The notes under the pieces: model-generated | Database searches by the model: none | What the model was told of the DNA's origin: nothing | Seen by the model: only the letters and a program-made list of their open reading frames with translations | Part shown: in pieces, positions 1 through 8,382 of the stretch | Numbering within the stretch: the stretch's first letter is position 1 | Layout: every line of letters begins with the position of its first letter | Program-made: the position numbers and the translations under genes | From: SLJN01 sp964505385 | Lineage (GTDB): Bacteria > Bacteroidota > Rhodothermia > Balneolales > Natronogracilivirgulaceae | Direction of reading: 5' to 3' | Assembly: GCA_964505385.1 (NCBI GenBank) | Contig: CAZDIA010000017.1 | Coordinates: forward strand, 1 to 57,664 | DNA length: 57,664 nucleotides

Positions 1-55
1 AACCCTCGACCCACGGCTTAAAAGGCCGTTGCTCTACCAACTGAGCTACCGATTC
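1..55 (-). tRNA. tRNA-Lys (anticodon UUU), 3' end cut by window edge
   Basis: On the minus strand the cloverleaf reads from base 55: acceptor 5' strand GAATCGG, TA, D-arm GCTC..GAGC with AGTTGGTA loop, anticodon stem ACGGC/GCCGT around loop CTTTTAA, a 5-nt variable loop, and the T-stem strand GAGGG. The anticodon TTT lies at 20-22 and reads lysine codons AAA/AAG. The T-loop and 3' acceptor strand lie beyond base 1, so the gene is partial here. Confidence 0.93.
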
Positions 56-201
56 TCCGTTTTTTCTAAAGATTCCAAAGATAAGGCAGAATTTCTATGA
101 GATCAACTCAAAAAATAGCTGTCTTATTTTGTGATTCATCCTGAAAAATGAGATAAACAGGATATACCGGGACAAAAATTTTTTAAAAGAAGTTACCGGG
201 T

Positions 202-231
202 GCTGGGCGCTGGTGCTCGACAGCGCCCAGC
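202..231. terminator. Perfect 11-bp hairpin downstream of the AAA ATPase gene
   Basis: GCTGGGCGCTG (202-212) and CAGCGCCCAGC (221-231) pair perfectly around an 8-nt loop. It sits about 80 bp beyond the stop of the minus-strand AAA ATPase gene. No uridine run follows directly on that strand; an A/T-rich stretch comes roughly 15 bp later. It may be a weak terminator or simply a 3'-end structure. Confidence 0.4.
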
Positions 232-312
232 GCTCTGCGCTTTGCACCAGAAATGGCAGAAGTAAATTTTAGGGTCGAGCGGAACAAAGATACCGGCGTT
301 TTCATAGAGGCA

Positions 313-1923
313 CTACTTAATCTCATCACGGGCTTTTTCAGTAACCTGTTTCAGCACCTCTTCTCTTTGCTTGCTTTGGGTTTCGTCTTCATCCTCTTTG
401 GGCTTAATCTTTTCAAGCGCCTGACGAAAATCTTTGTCCGTGATTTTAAAATCAGAGTAATCCAATTCCTGTTCCATAATTTTATTCACAGACTCTCCCA
501 TGCCTATATTGCGGCGCATGCTGTTATAGGCGCCTTCACGGGTGATGAAAGCAATATCGGCACCGGAAAGGCCTTCCAATTCCGGAGCAAGTTCATCCAG
601 ATTGAACTCTTCATCTACCGGCATATCCTTAGTAGTTAACTCAAAGATTTTTCGGCAACCCTCATTATTGGGTTTTTGCACTTTCAGCATGTAGTCAAAG
701 CGGCCGGGGCGCAGCAGGGCATTGTCGATTAGCTCCACACGGTTTGTAGCAGCCATCACGCAAATGCGTCCGTAGTCCTCAATTCCATCCATCAGCGACA
801 GTAACTGATTTACAAACCGTGCGTCGGTGCGCAGGTTTTCCTGGCTGGAACGCTGCTGAGCTACGGCATCAATTTCATCAAAAAAGATAATCGCCGGCTG
901 TAATTCACTTGCTTCCTCAAAAAGATTACGCAGGTTTTCCTCCGACTGCCCGTGATATTTATTTATAAGTTCCGGTCCTTTAACCGATATAAAATGCGCC
1001 TTGATTTCATTAGCCACCGCTTTGGCAATCATGGTCTTACCACATCCGGGAGGACCATACACCATCACTCCCTTATGCGGTTTAATTCCCATGTGCTCAA
1101 ATAATTCAGGCTTTTTCAGTGGCAGCTCCACCACCTCCCTGACCTGCTTAATGATATCATCAATGCCTCCAATATCATCAAAACTGGTTTCAGGAATGTT
1201 ACGCTCCGGTTTTTCCCCTTCTTTATCACTGCTTTCGGTTGAACTTTTACCCGCTTTACCCGAATCTCCTTTAGTAATTTTATGTATAATCCCAACCGGC
1301 CTGGAAATCACCCTGGAGCCTTCCACTGTATCTGCATGAAGAACCGACCATGCCGGGTTATCTTTAATATCAATGGTATCGGGCAACCTGGAAATAATGC
1401 CTTCCACTACTGAGAAGTCAAAACCGGGACAAAGCATCAGCAGCTTATCCTCAGCCTCCTGTTTGAGAATAGCATGAATTTGGTTTTTATCAACCTTCCA
1501 GGTGGTAGGGCTGATAAAACTGCCAAACTGAAACCAAAACTTCTTTTCTACCAGATTTGATTTATTCTCCGGCAGGTAGCGGTTGATTGCATTGAGTTGC
1601 GGATAACCCCACCCTTCCTGAAAGTCGATTTCGCTGCTGTCGCGCATACCACGCAGTTCCTGCTCATGCTCAACCACCTTGTTGAGTTTTTGAATCAGTT
1701 CATTCCGGGTAATCGGCTTGTCATTTATATAAATAGCTTCGGGCTCAACATTTTCAAGCCGCTCAATAAGTGTTTGCAGATCCTGAAACCGCGATCTAAT
1801 CGTTTCCGCATCGGTAATTAAAGTAAATCCTGAAACATCGTCATCAGCAAGATTCAGTTTTTGCAGATCAGATATAGTATCGGTGTATTGACTGTTAAAA
1901 AATATTTTTAATAAGAACTTCAT
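313..1923 (-). CDS. AAA ATPase of the classic PAN/Cdc48-like type
   Basis: The 536-aa protein has a divergent N-terminal half (about 1-245) with a predicted helical stretch near residues 40-95, then one classic AAA module. Visible motifs are Walker A GPPGCGKT (290-297), pore loop KYHG (322-325), Walker B IIFFDEID (345-352), sensor-1 Asn394 and arginine fingers R405/R408 in LRPGRFD. These are hallmarks of hexameric protein-unfolding ATPases such as proteasomal nucleotidases and the Cdc48/VAT D1 domain. There is no zinc-protease domain, so it is not FtsH. A lysine- and glutamate-rich linker (218-245) joins the halves. No proteasome or other protease gene lies beside it, so substrates and partner are unknown. 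Confidence 0.85.
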   Translation of the reverse strand: MKFLLKIFFNSQYTDTISDLQKLNLADDDVSGFTLITDAETIRSRFQDLQTLIERLENVEPEAIYINDKPITRNELIQKLNKVVEHEQELRGMRDSSEIDFQEGWGYPQLNAINRYLPENKSNLVEKKFWFQFGSFISPTTWKVDKNQIHAILKQEAEDKLLMLCPGFDFSVVEGIISRLPDTIDIKDNPAWSVLHADTVEGSRVISRPVGIIHKITKGDSGKAGKSSTESSDKEGEKPERNIPETSFDDIGGIDDIIKQVREVVELPLKKPELFEHMGIKPHKGVMVYGPPGCGKTMIAKAVANEIKAHFISVKGPELINKYHGQSEENLRNLFEEASELQPAIIFFDEIDAVAQQRSSQENLRTDARFVNQLLSLMDGIEDYGRICVMAATNRVELIDNALLRPGRFDYMLKVQKPNNEGCRKIFELTTKDMPVDEEFNLDELAPELEGLSGADIAFITREGAYNSMRRNIGMGESVNKIMEQELDYSDFKITDKDFRQALEKIKPKEDEDETQSKQREEVLKQVTEKARDEIK

Positions 1924-2076
1924 TTAGCTCATTTTGTTTAAATTCAGCTACCAATTAACAAGACGTTGAAGGCGTCCATTCATTTTATATATTATAAGCA
2001 ATGGACATATGTTTGGTTTTGGTTTTGTAACCAAGGGTATTAAATCTAACTACTAATTCTTCAAAACATCGTGCTT

Positions 2077-2475
2077 ATGGCAACCATATTCACTCAGATC
2101 ATCAATGGCGAAATTCCTTCACACAAGATTGCCGAGGATGAAAATTATTATTCATTTCTGGATATCGATCCGATCAGCGAAGGTCACACGCTGGTAATTC
2201 CCAAAAAAGAAGTCGATTATTTGTTTGACCTCGAGGATGAAACACTTTCCGGGCTGGTTCAATTTGCCAAACCGATTGCCCATGCATTAGACCGTGCTTT
2301 GGGATGCATGCGGACCGGCGTTATCGTGGAGGGGCTGGAGGTGCCTCACGCCCACATTCATCTTATTCCTATTTATCGCACCGGACAAAAGGTGGTACTC
2401 GGCAATAATATTCAGATTTCCAATGAGAAAATGGAGGAACTTGCCGCAAAAATACGGGCAGAGGTTAACATATGA
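2077..2475 (+). CDS. HIT-family nucleotide-binding protein
   Basis: A 132-aa single-domain protein of the histidine-triad family; members hydrolyse or transfer nucleotides from small phosphoramidate or dinucleotide substrates. The triad is HAHIHLIP (91-98), preceded by the family's GHTLVIPKK segment (37-44). The ATG at 2077 is preferred over an in-frame GTG at 2071 because it gives the normal HIT N-terminus MATIFTQII. The stop overlaps the aroQ start by 4 nt (ATGA), so the two are translationally coupled. The exact substrate cannot be told from sequence. Confidence 0.9.
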   Translation: MATIFTQIINGEIPSHKIAEDENYYSFLDIDPISEGHTLVIPKKEVDYLFDLEDETLSGLVQFAKPIAHALDRALGCMRTGVIVEGLEVPHAHIHLIPIYRTGQKVVLGNNIQISNEKMEELAAKIRAEVNI

Positions 2476-2894
2476 AAATCCTCGTCATTAACGGCCCGAA
2501 TCTGAATATGCTTGGTAAACGGGATTCCGGGCATTACGGAAATTTGACGTATGATGAATTATGTCAAATGTTGGAATCAAACTTTCAAAGCCATATTTTT
2601 GAGTTTTACCAATCCAATGATGAAGGCGAACTAATTAATCGTATTCAGGAAGCTGTCAGTGAGGATTGGGACGGCCTGCTCTGTAATTTTGGCGGGCTGA
2701 GTCATACCTCTGTAGTCATCCGGGATGCAGTCGAACTGATTCCGTTTAAAAAAATTGAGGTACACTTGTCCAATATCCATAGCCGCGAAGAGTTTCGTCA
2801 CACTACTCTGACAGGTGGAGTGTGTAACGGGATAATTGCCGGGTTCGGTCCTAAAAGTTACGAACTGGCGGTTAAAGCACTTGAAATTGTATAA
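2472..2894 (+). CDS. aroQ: Type II 3-dehydroquinate dehydratase
   Basis: The 140-aa protein has the type II dehydroquinase N-terminus (MKILVINGPNLNMLGKR). It catalyses the third step of the shikimate pathway as a soluble dodecamer in this family. Candidate catalytic residues are R17 and Y22, N72 and H78 in NFGGLSHTS, and H98 in EVHLSN. The usual NPGAYTHTS segment is changed to NFGGLSHTS, losing the common proline and tyrosine but keeping Asn and His. Translation is coupled to the upstream HIT gene through an ATGA overlap. Confidence 0.92.
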   Translation: MKILVINGPNLNMLGKRDSGHYGNLTYDELCQMLESNFQSHIFEFYQSNDEGELINRIQEAVSEDWDGLLCNFGGLSHTSVVIRDAVELIPFKKIEVHLSNIHSREEFRHTTLTGGVCNGIIAGFGPKSYELAVKALEIV

Positions 2895-3009
2895 AATTCT
2901 TATGTTAATGTGTTAGGTATTATTATTAAACCTGATTCGCTTTCGGGGCTTATAATTAGCGTAATTATTAATCAAATCATTAATTCAACTTAAAACCAAG
3001 AGGCAAATA

Positions 3010-3870
3010 TTGCGAAGTGCCAAGGAACAAAAAAATCCAATATTTACTGATCTGAACCCTACCGCAAGACGTGTCGGAATATTTATTGATGCTCTGAGTG
3101 TGACACTTAACGGTGGTTTTGGTTTGCGATATGATATCCTGCGCCGGTTTGGCTGTCGTGACGGCGCATTTCCATCACGCCTTAATGTTTATCTTGCGTA
3201 TGATGAAAACCGGGCCAAAGATGATCCCAATTATGAAGCAAAAACTGAGCGTTTCTGTGAAGTACTTCGGGATTTTGAGTACAAAGTTTTTGAAAAGCCG
3301 GTAGAACACCTACCCGAAACCGAACAGGATGCTGAGCTGGAAAAATCAATTGTTGATGTCGATATATCCGTGGATATAATTTCGCAGGCTCATGAGCTCG
3401 ATCGGGTTGTGCTGCTTGCCAATGAACCGAGCTACAGAAAGGCTGTAAAAGCAGCCCAGCATCGTGGTTGCCGTGTTGAACTGATTGGCTTCGACAACAT
3501 TAACCCAAAATTGAAAAGGGAAGCCGATATGTTTATCTCCGGCTATGTAATCCCGGGGCTGCTTCCGGTAAAATCCCCCTATGAATGGGGAACCGTTGGC
3601 TCCCGTGTTCGGGGTGTATGTTATGATTTTTCCCATAATGAGGGATACGGATTCCTGCGCTACTTATCTCATATCAATGATCGCCTTTGGGTTACGGACT
3701 CCCGCGCGGGTGACTCACCTTACAATACCGTATTCGCCCATGTCTCTCAATTCGAACAAGATTTTGATACCTCCTTTCTCCCCAGCCGTGAACTCATATT
3801 TGAATTTAACCTGGTGGAAAATGAAAAAGGCTTGGTGGCAGAAGATATCGTGCTGGTTTCCGCACCTTAA
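3010..3870 (+). CDS. NYN (LabA/DUF88)-like domain fused to a cold-shock-like domain
   Basis: The 286-aa protein begins at TTG 3010, supported by AGAGG six bases upstream and no in-frame ATG nearby. Residues 20-180 resemble NYN/LabA-type PIN-fold proteins (VGIFIDALSVTLN with D27; acidic DVDISVD, 116-122). The segment where NYN nucleases usually carry an SGD-D motif reads LLANEPSY (135-142), without the aspartates. Residues about 198-284 resemble an OB/cold-shock fold (EGYGFLRYL, 211-219; VFAHVSQF, 241-248). An RNA-binding role is an inference; nuclease activity is doubtful because of the altered motif. It stands alone after aroQ with a 115-bp spacer. Confidence 0.65.
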   Translation: MRSAKEQKNPIFTDLNPTARRVGIFIDALSVTLNGGFGLRYDILRRFGCRDGAFPSRLNVYLAYDENRAKDDPNYEAKTERFCEVLRDFEYKVFEKPVEHLPETEQDAELEKSIVDVDISVDIISQAHELDRVVLLANEPSYRKAVKAAQHRGCRVELIGFDNINPKLKREADMFISGYVIPGLLPVKSPYEWGTVGSRVRGVCYDFSHNEGYGFLRYLSHINDRLWVTDSRAGDSPYNTVFAHVSQFEQDFDTSFLPSRELIFEFNLVENEKGLVAEDIVLVSAP

Positions 3871-3886
3871 CTCCCCTTTTTTTAAA

Positions 3887-4204
3887 AACCTGAGTTCGAT
3901 TCTAAATCAGCAGTATTTATAGTTCATTTCCCAAGAACTGCACATAAATCAAGGCTGCCCTGGTTATGTCTTGATATCTTAATTGTGATCGTTTTGGTGT
4001 AACTCCCTGTTTATCTAACCACAACGGGCACAAAGAAGGCACAACGGACACTATGTTTTAATAAAAATGATTCTTTCTTTGTGTCCGGAGCTTGTTGAAG
4101 ATGCGAAAAATTCCTGACCTACGGTTTGGGCAAGTGTAATAAATAAAATCTTAACAATTGCTTACAAAAATCCTGGTTAATTTAAAAACAATCGAACTCA
4201 GGTT
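3887..4204 (+). repeat. MITE-like element, copy 1 (318 bp)
   Basis: The segment is bounded by perfect 15-bp inverted repeats, AACCTGAGTTCGATT at 3887-3901 and its reverse complement at 4190-4204. AAA lies on both outer flanks, a possible 3-bp target duplication, weak because it falls in an A-run. The interior is non-coding. It aligns along its whole length with the reverse complement of 54793-55138, apart from about 30 bp missing here just after the GTGTCCG near 4085. Confidence 0.8.
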
Positions 4205-4240
4205 AAAACGGCATTTGATCCAGTGTTCACTCATAGATCA

Positions 4241-4282
4241 AAAAAAGCCCGGCACCTTTAGTATATGCCGGGCTTTTTTTTG
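4241..4282. terminator. Bidirectional intrinsic terminator after metH
   Basis: GCCCGGCA and TGCCGGGC pair around an 11-nt loop, with an A-run on the left and a T-run on the right. On the minus strand it lies about 20 bp past the metH stop and ends in a U-run. In the plus direction it would stop transcription coming from 3870. Confidence 0.88.
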
Positions 4283-4301
4283 TTACTACCAATCAGAATG
4301 G

Positions 4302-7300
4302 TTATTGGGCTGGCTCTTCCTCTGATTCAGTTTCCGATTCCAGCAGCTCTTTGGCCGAACCCTCATAATCGATGTTCGGTCCGAGCCATCGTTCAACTTC
4401 TTCGATTGTCATGCCTTTGCGTTCGGCATAATCAATCACCTGATCTTTATCGATATTTCCGAGTGAGAAATATCTGGATTCAGGATGAGAGAAATAGAAC
4501 CCGCTTACCGAAGATGCCGGATACATGGCAAAGCTGTCGGTCAGCTCAATGCCGGTGTACTCTTCTACATTCATCAGATCAAAGAGGGTACGCTTTTCGG
4601 TGTGCTCGGGGCAGGCGGGATAACCCGGTGCCGGACGAATACCGGTATACTTCTCTTTAATCAGTTCCTCGTTGTTGAGCTTCTCATCAGAGGCATAGCC
4701 CCAGAGTTCTTTCCGGCACTTCTCATGCATGAGTTCGGCAAATGCCTCAGCAAGGCGGTCGGCTACAGCCTTTAACAGAATGTTGTTGTAATCGTCATTT
4801 TGCTTGTCGTACTCCTCAAGCATTTTCTCAATGCCGATACCGGCGGTAACCGCAAAGCCACCCATATAATCTTTAATCCCGGTATCTTTAGGAGCCACAA
4901 AATCTGCAAGAGACTGATTCGGCTGTCCTTTCCGCTTTTCAGTTTGCTGGCGAATCATATGGAAGGTTTTGAAAACCTCTTTTCGGGAGTCATCTTTATA
5001 AACTTCAATACTATCGCCTACTGCGTTTGCGGGAAAAAGTCCGCATACCGCTTTAGCCTGTAGCTTCTTGTTTTTGATGATATCGTCCAACATTTCGTTA
5101 GCATCATCAAAAAGCTTTTTGGCTTCTTCGCCGACCACTTTGTCCTCAAAAATCTTAGGATACTTGCCTTTCAGCTGCCAGGTCTGAAAGAACGGGGTCC
5201 AGTCGATGTATTCCCGGATTTCCTCCAGCGGGTAATCATCAAAATTTATGACACCCAGCTCATTAGGCTCCGGTGGCGTGTAACCGTCCCACTCAATCGG
5301 GGTTTTATTTTTACGCGATTCCTCAAGCTGGAGATAATTTTTGGTCTGTTTCCGATTGGCGTGATTTTCCCTAAGCTCACTGTATTCGTCAGCGATTTTC
5401 TTGGCGTATTCTTCACGTGACTTCTTGCTAACCAGATTGCTCACAACCGGCACACTGCGGGATGCATCCAGCACGTGAACCGTCGGGTTGGAGTAATTCG
5501 GCGCAATTTTCACCGCAGTGTGAATACGGGATGTGGTTGCCCCGCCAATCAGGAGCGGTACGGTGAAGCCGGCTTTTTCCATTTCACTGGCCACGTGAAC
5601 CATTTCGTCGAGGGATGGGGTGATTAAGCCGCTAAGACCGATGACATCAACCTTTTCTTCTTTTGCTTTCTGGAGGATGTCTTCACACGGCTGCATAACG
5701 CCCATATCCACAACATCATAGTTGTTACAGGAGAGTACCACCGAAACGATGTTCTTTCCGATATCGTGAACGTCGCCCTTCACAGTGGCGAGCAGTACTT
5801 TAGCCTGCGGCTCCTTGTTTTCCTGCTGCTTTTTCTCTTCCTCGATATACGGGATGAGGTGCGCTACAGACTTTTTCATCACGCGGGCACTTTTCACTAC
5901 CTGCGGCAGGAACATTTTTCCTTCCCCGAACAGATCGCCCACCACATTCATACCGTCCATGAGCGGGCCTTCAATCACATCAAGCGGAGACGGATATTTC
6001 TGCCGCGCTTCTTCGGTATCTTCAGTGATATGGGTGACAATGCCCTTCAACAGTGCATGTTCCAGCCGTTTTTCCACGGGCAGTTCACGCCACTCATCCT
6101 TTTTGGATTCATCCTCAGCTTCCTGTTTGTAGGTTTCGGCAAAATCAACAAGTTCTTCGGTGGCACCTTCGTGCTTGTTGAGCAATACAGCTTCCACCTT
6201 CTCCAGCAGCTCTTTGTCGATGTTGTCATACACCTCAATCTGACCCGCATTAACAATACCCATATCCAGGCCGGCTTTAATGGCGTGGTAGAGAAATGCG
6301 GAGTGCATCGCTTCGCGAACCGGGTTATTTCCGCGGAATGAGAAGGAGATGTTACTCACACCACCACTCACTTTGGCCAACGGGAGGTTTTCCTTGATCC
6401 ACCTGGTTGCGTTGATGAAATCGACGGCGTAGTTGTTGTGTTCTTCGATACCGGTAGCAACGGTCAGAATATTGGGATCAAAAATGATATCCTGTGCCGG
6501 AAATCCGACCTCTTCGGTCAGGATTTTATAGGCTCGCTCACAGATTTCAATTCTTCGGTCATAATTATCGGCCTGACCTTCTTCATCAAACGCCATTACC
6601 GTAACGGCGGCGCCGTATTTCAGGCAGGTTCGGGCTTGTTGCTTAAACTCCTCAGGTCCGTTTTTCAAACTTATGGAGTTTACAATGCATTTTCCTTGCA
6701 GGCATTTCAAACCCGCTTCTACAACTTCAAATTTGGAGGAATCCACCATCACCGGAACCTTAGATATATCCGGTTCGGCAGCGATCAGGTTCAAAAACTG
6801 CTTCATCACCTGATCGGATTCGATCATACCCTCATCAAGGTTCACGTCGATAACCTGCGCACCATTCTCGACCTGTTCTAATGCGACAGAAAGTGCCTCT
6901 TCGTAATCTTCTTCTTTGATCAGACGCTCAAAGCGCTTGGAGCCGGTTACATTGGTGCGCTCACCGATGTTTACAAAGGTGTCACTCTCTTTGTAAATGA
7001 AAGGTTCCAGACCACTGAGGCGCATGTTCTTTGGATGCTCAGGGATTTCGCGCGGCTTGTGTTTGGCTGCCGTTTCGGCAATCGCTGACAGGTGCTCCGG
7101 TGTAGTACCACAGCATCCGCCCACAATATTGATAAAGCCTTCCTGAGCATATCCGTCGATCTGCTCGGCCATAAATTCGGCGGTTTCATCATACTCGCCG
7201 AACTCGTTGGGCAGGCCGGCATTCGGATAAAGGCTTACATTGCATTCAGCCACTTTGGAGAGCGCCTGTATAAACGGACGCATTTCCTGGGAGCCCAATG

Positions 7301-8045
7301 CGCAATTAAGGCCAATGCTCAACAGGTTTGGTGTGTGTGCAACGGAGATATAGAACGCTTCGGTAGTCTGGCCGGAGAGCGTTCGCCCGCTTTTGTCCAC
7401 TACGGTACCGGAAATCATAACCGGCAGGCTTTCCCCGTGGTTTTCCTCGTAATCGTAAAGCGCGTGGATGGCAGCCTTCGCATTGAGCGTATCAAAAATC
7501 GTTTCCAGCAGGATGATGTCCACCCCACCTTTGGCGAGTGCCTCTATCTGTTGATAGTAGGTTTCGCGGACTTCATCAAAATTAGTAGCCCGGTAGCCGG
7601 GATCGTTTACATCCGGCGAAATGGAAAGGGTTTTGTTGGTCGGGCCGATGGCACCGGCTACGAAACGAGGTTTATCGGGGTTCTTTTTTGTGTACTCATC
7701 AGCTGCTTCTTTTGCAATTTTAGCAGACTGGATATTCAGCTCGTCAACGAGACCCTCCATATCGTAGTCGGCCTGAGCGATTGTAGTAGAACTGAAAGTG
7801 TTGGTTTCGATAATATCCGACCCTGCTTCCAGCCACTGGCGATGGATATCTTTGATGATTTCAGGTTGAGTTATACTCAAAAGGTCATTATTCCCCTGCA
7901 GATCGGTGTGATAATCTTTGAATCGATCTCCGCGATAGTCTTCCTCACTTAGTTTGTGTTTCTGAATCATGGTACCCATTGCACCGTCAAGCACCATGAT
8001 ACGATTCTTCAATATATCTTTAAGCTGGTCTAATTTGTTAGACAT
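4302..8045 (-). CDS. metH: Cobalamin-dependent methionine synthase
   Basis: The 1247-aa protein is full length with all four modules. The homocysteine domain (about 1-330) has zinc ligands C248, C311 and C312 (GGCCGTTPEH). The pterin domain (about 350-620) carries NIGERTNVTGS and binds methyltetrahydrofolate. The B12 domain (about 660-900) has DVHDIGKN, with H760 as the expected cobalt ligand. The C-terminal AdoMet-dependent reactivation domain (about 920-1230) follows. It methylates homocysteine to methionine in the cytoplasm. The last dozen residues form an acidic tail. No B12 or SAM riboswitch was recognised upstream. Confidence 0.98.
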   Translation of the reverse strand: MSNKLDQLKDILKNRIMVLDGAMGTMIQKHKLSEEDYRGDRFKDYHTDLQGNNDLLSITQPEIIKDIHRQWLEAGSDIIETNTFSSTTIAQADYDMEGLVDELNIQSAKIAKEAADEYTKKNPDKPRFVAGAIGPTNKTLSISPDVNDPGYRATNFDEVRETYYQQIEALAKGGVDIILLETIFDTLNAKAAIHALYDYEENHGESLPVMISGTVVDKSGRTLSGQTTEAFYISVAHTPNLLSIGLNCALGSQEMRPFIQALSKVAECNVSLYPNAGLPNEFGEYDETAEFMAEQIDGYAQEGFINIVGGCCGTTPEHLSAIAETAAKHKPREIPEHPKNMRLSGLEPFIYKESDTFVNIGERTNVTGSKRFERLIKEEDYEEALSVALEQVENGAQVIDVNLDEGMIESDQVMKQFLNLIAAEPDISKVPVMVDSSKFEVVEAGLKCLQGKCIVNSISLKNGPEEFKQQARTCLKYGAAVTVMAFDEEGQADNYDRRIEICERAYKILTEEVGFPAQDIIFDPNILTVATGIEEHNNYAVDFINATRWIKENLPLAKVSGGVSNISFSFRGNNPVREAMHSAFLYHAIKAGLDMGIVNAGQIEVYDNIDKELLEKVEAVLLNKHEGATEELVDFAETYKQEAEDESKKDEWRELPVEKRLEHALLKGIVTHITEDTEEARQKYPSPLDVIEGPLMDGMNVVGDLFGEGKMFLPQVVKSARVMKKSVAHLIPYIEEEKKQQENKEPQAKVLLATVKGDVHDIGKNIVSVVLSCNNYDVVDMGVMQPCEDILQKAKEEKVDVIGLSGLITPSLDEMVHVASEMEKAGFTVPLLIGGATTSRIHTAVKIAPNYSNPTVHVLDASRSVPVVSNLVSKKSREEYAKKIADEYSELRENHANRKQTKNYLQLEESRKNKTPIEWDGYTPPEPNELGVINFDDYPLEEIREYIDWTPFFQTWQLKGKYPKIFEDKVVGEEAKKLFDDANEMLDDIIKNKKLQAKAVCGLFPANAVGDSIEVYKDDSRKEVFKTFHMIRQQTEKRKGQPNQSLADFVAPKDTGIKDYMGGFAVTAGIGIEKMLEEYDKQNDDYNNILLKAVADRLAEAFAELMHEKCRKELWGYASDEKLNNEELIKEKYTGIRPAPGYPACPEHTEKRTLFDLMNVEEYTGIELTDSFAMYPASSVSGFYFSHPESRYFSLGNIDKDQVIDYAERKGMTIEEVERWLGPNIDYEGSAKELLESETESEEEPAQ

Positions 8046-8382
8046 TAAAATATTTTGGTTTGTTCAAATTTACTTACATGCCAAAGAGCATAGCGCTCCA
8101 TTTCATAAGGTGATTTGGCTCGCACAATCTCTAAACATAAGGATTTTAACCTTTCAAATCACATTATAAACAGGTTGAAATTTATGATTTAGCTTCTGAC
8201 CAGATAATTAACGAACTACTTTTAATATGTTGTCCTCAAGTTCTAAAGTTAAGTATATTCAGAGCTTAGCTTTCAAAATTATATCATAAGAAGGGGTTTG
8301 AACGTTATGATGATTGTGGCACGTATTGATTATTTCTTCCTGCGGGCCGCGAAATTAAAATTATTAAATAATGGAGGTGATT
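8046..8382. other. Divergent intergenic region metH / PfpI-like gene
   Basis: A 337-bp AT-rich spacer between divergently transcribed genes, so it must carry both promoters, but none could be assigned with confidence. I looked for a cobalamin B12-box and SAM-I/SAM-II signatures on the metH strand and saw none. The only clear site is the strong ribosome-binding site at 8373-8380. Confidence 0.6.
8373..8380 (+). promoter_or_regulatory. Strong ribosome-binding site GGAGGTGA
   Basis: GGAGGTGA lies two bases before ATG 8383 and overlaps an earlier in-frame ATG at 8371. A site this close to consensus is rare in this window and decides the start in favour of 8383. Confidence 0.75.

Larger units (their letters stand above)
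3871..4301. other. Intergenic region between two convergent gene ends
   Basis: This 431-bp gap holds MITE-like copy 1 and the terminator at 4241-4282. Apart from these nothing coding was seen; short reading frames here have no family resemblance. Confidence 0.7.

Noticed and set aside
1..312. Integrated element attached to the tRNA-Lys 3' end
   Set aside because: The 3' end of the tRNA is outside the window, and no integrase or direct repeat of the tRNA end was seen inside.
3950..4140. Remnant of a coding gene inside the MITE-like element
   Set aside because: No frame is shared between the two copies with conserved amino acids, and the GCACAAAG-type repeats look like hairpin arms rather than codons.
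5766..6341. 191-codon open frame antisense to metH
   Set aside because: Phe/His-rich shadow of Lys/Glu-rich metH codons with no domain.
7092..7952. Long open frame (286 codons) antisense to metH
   Set aside because: It lies wholly within metH, has no family resemblance, and follows from metH codon bias.
8046..8382. Cobalamin or SAM riboswitch upstream of metH
   Set aside because: No B12-box and no SAM-I or SAM-II core sequence was found on the metH strand.
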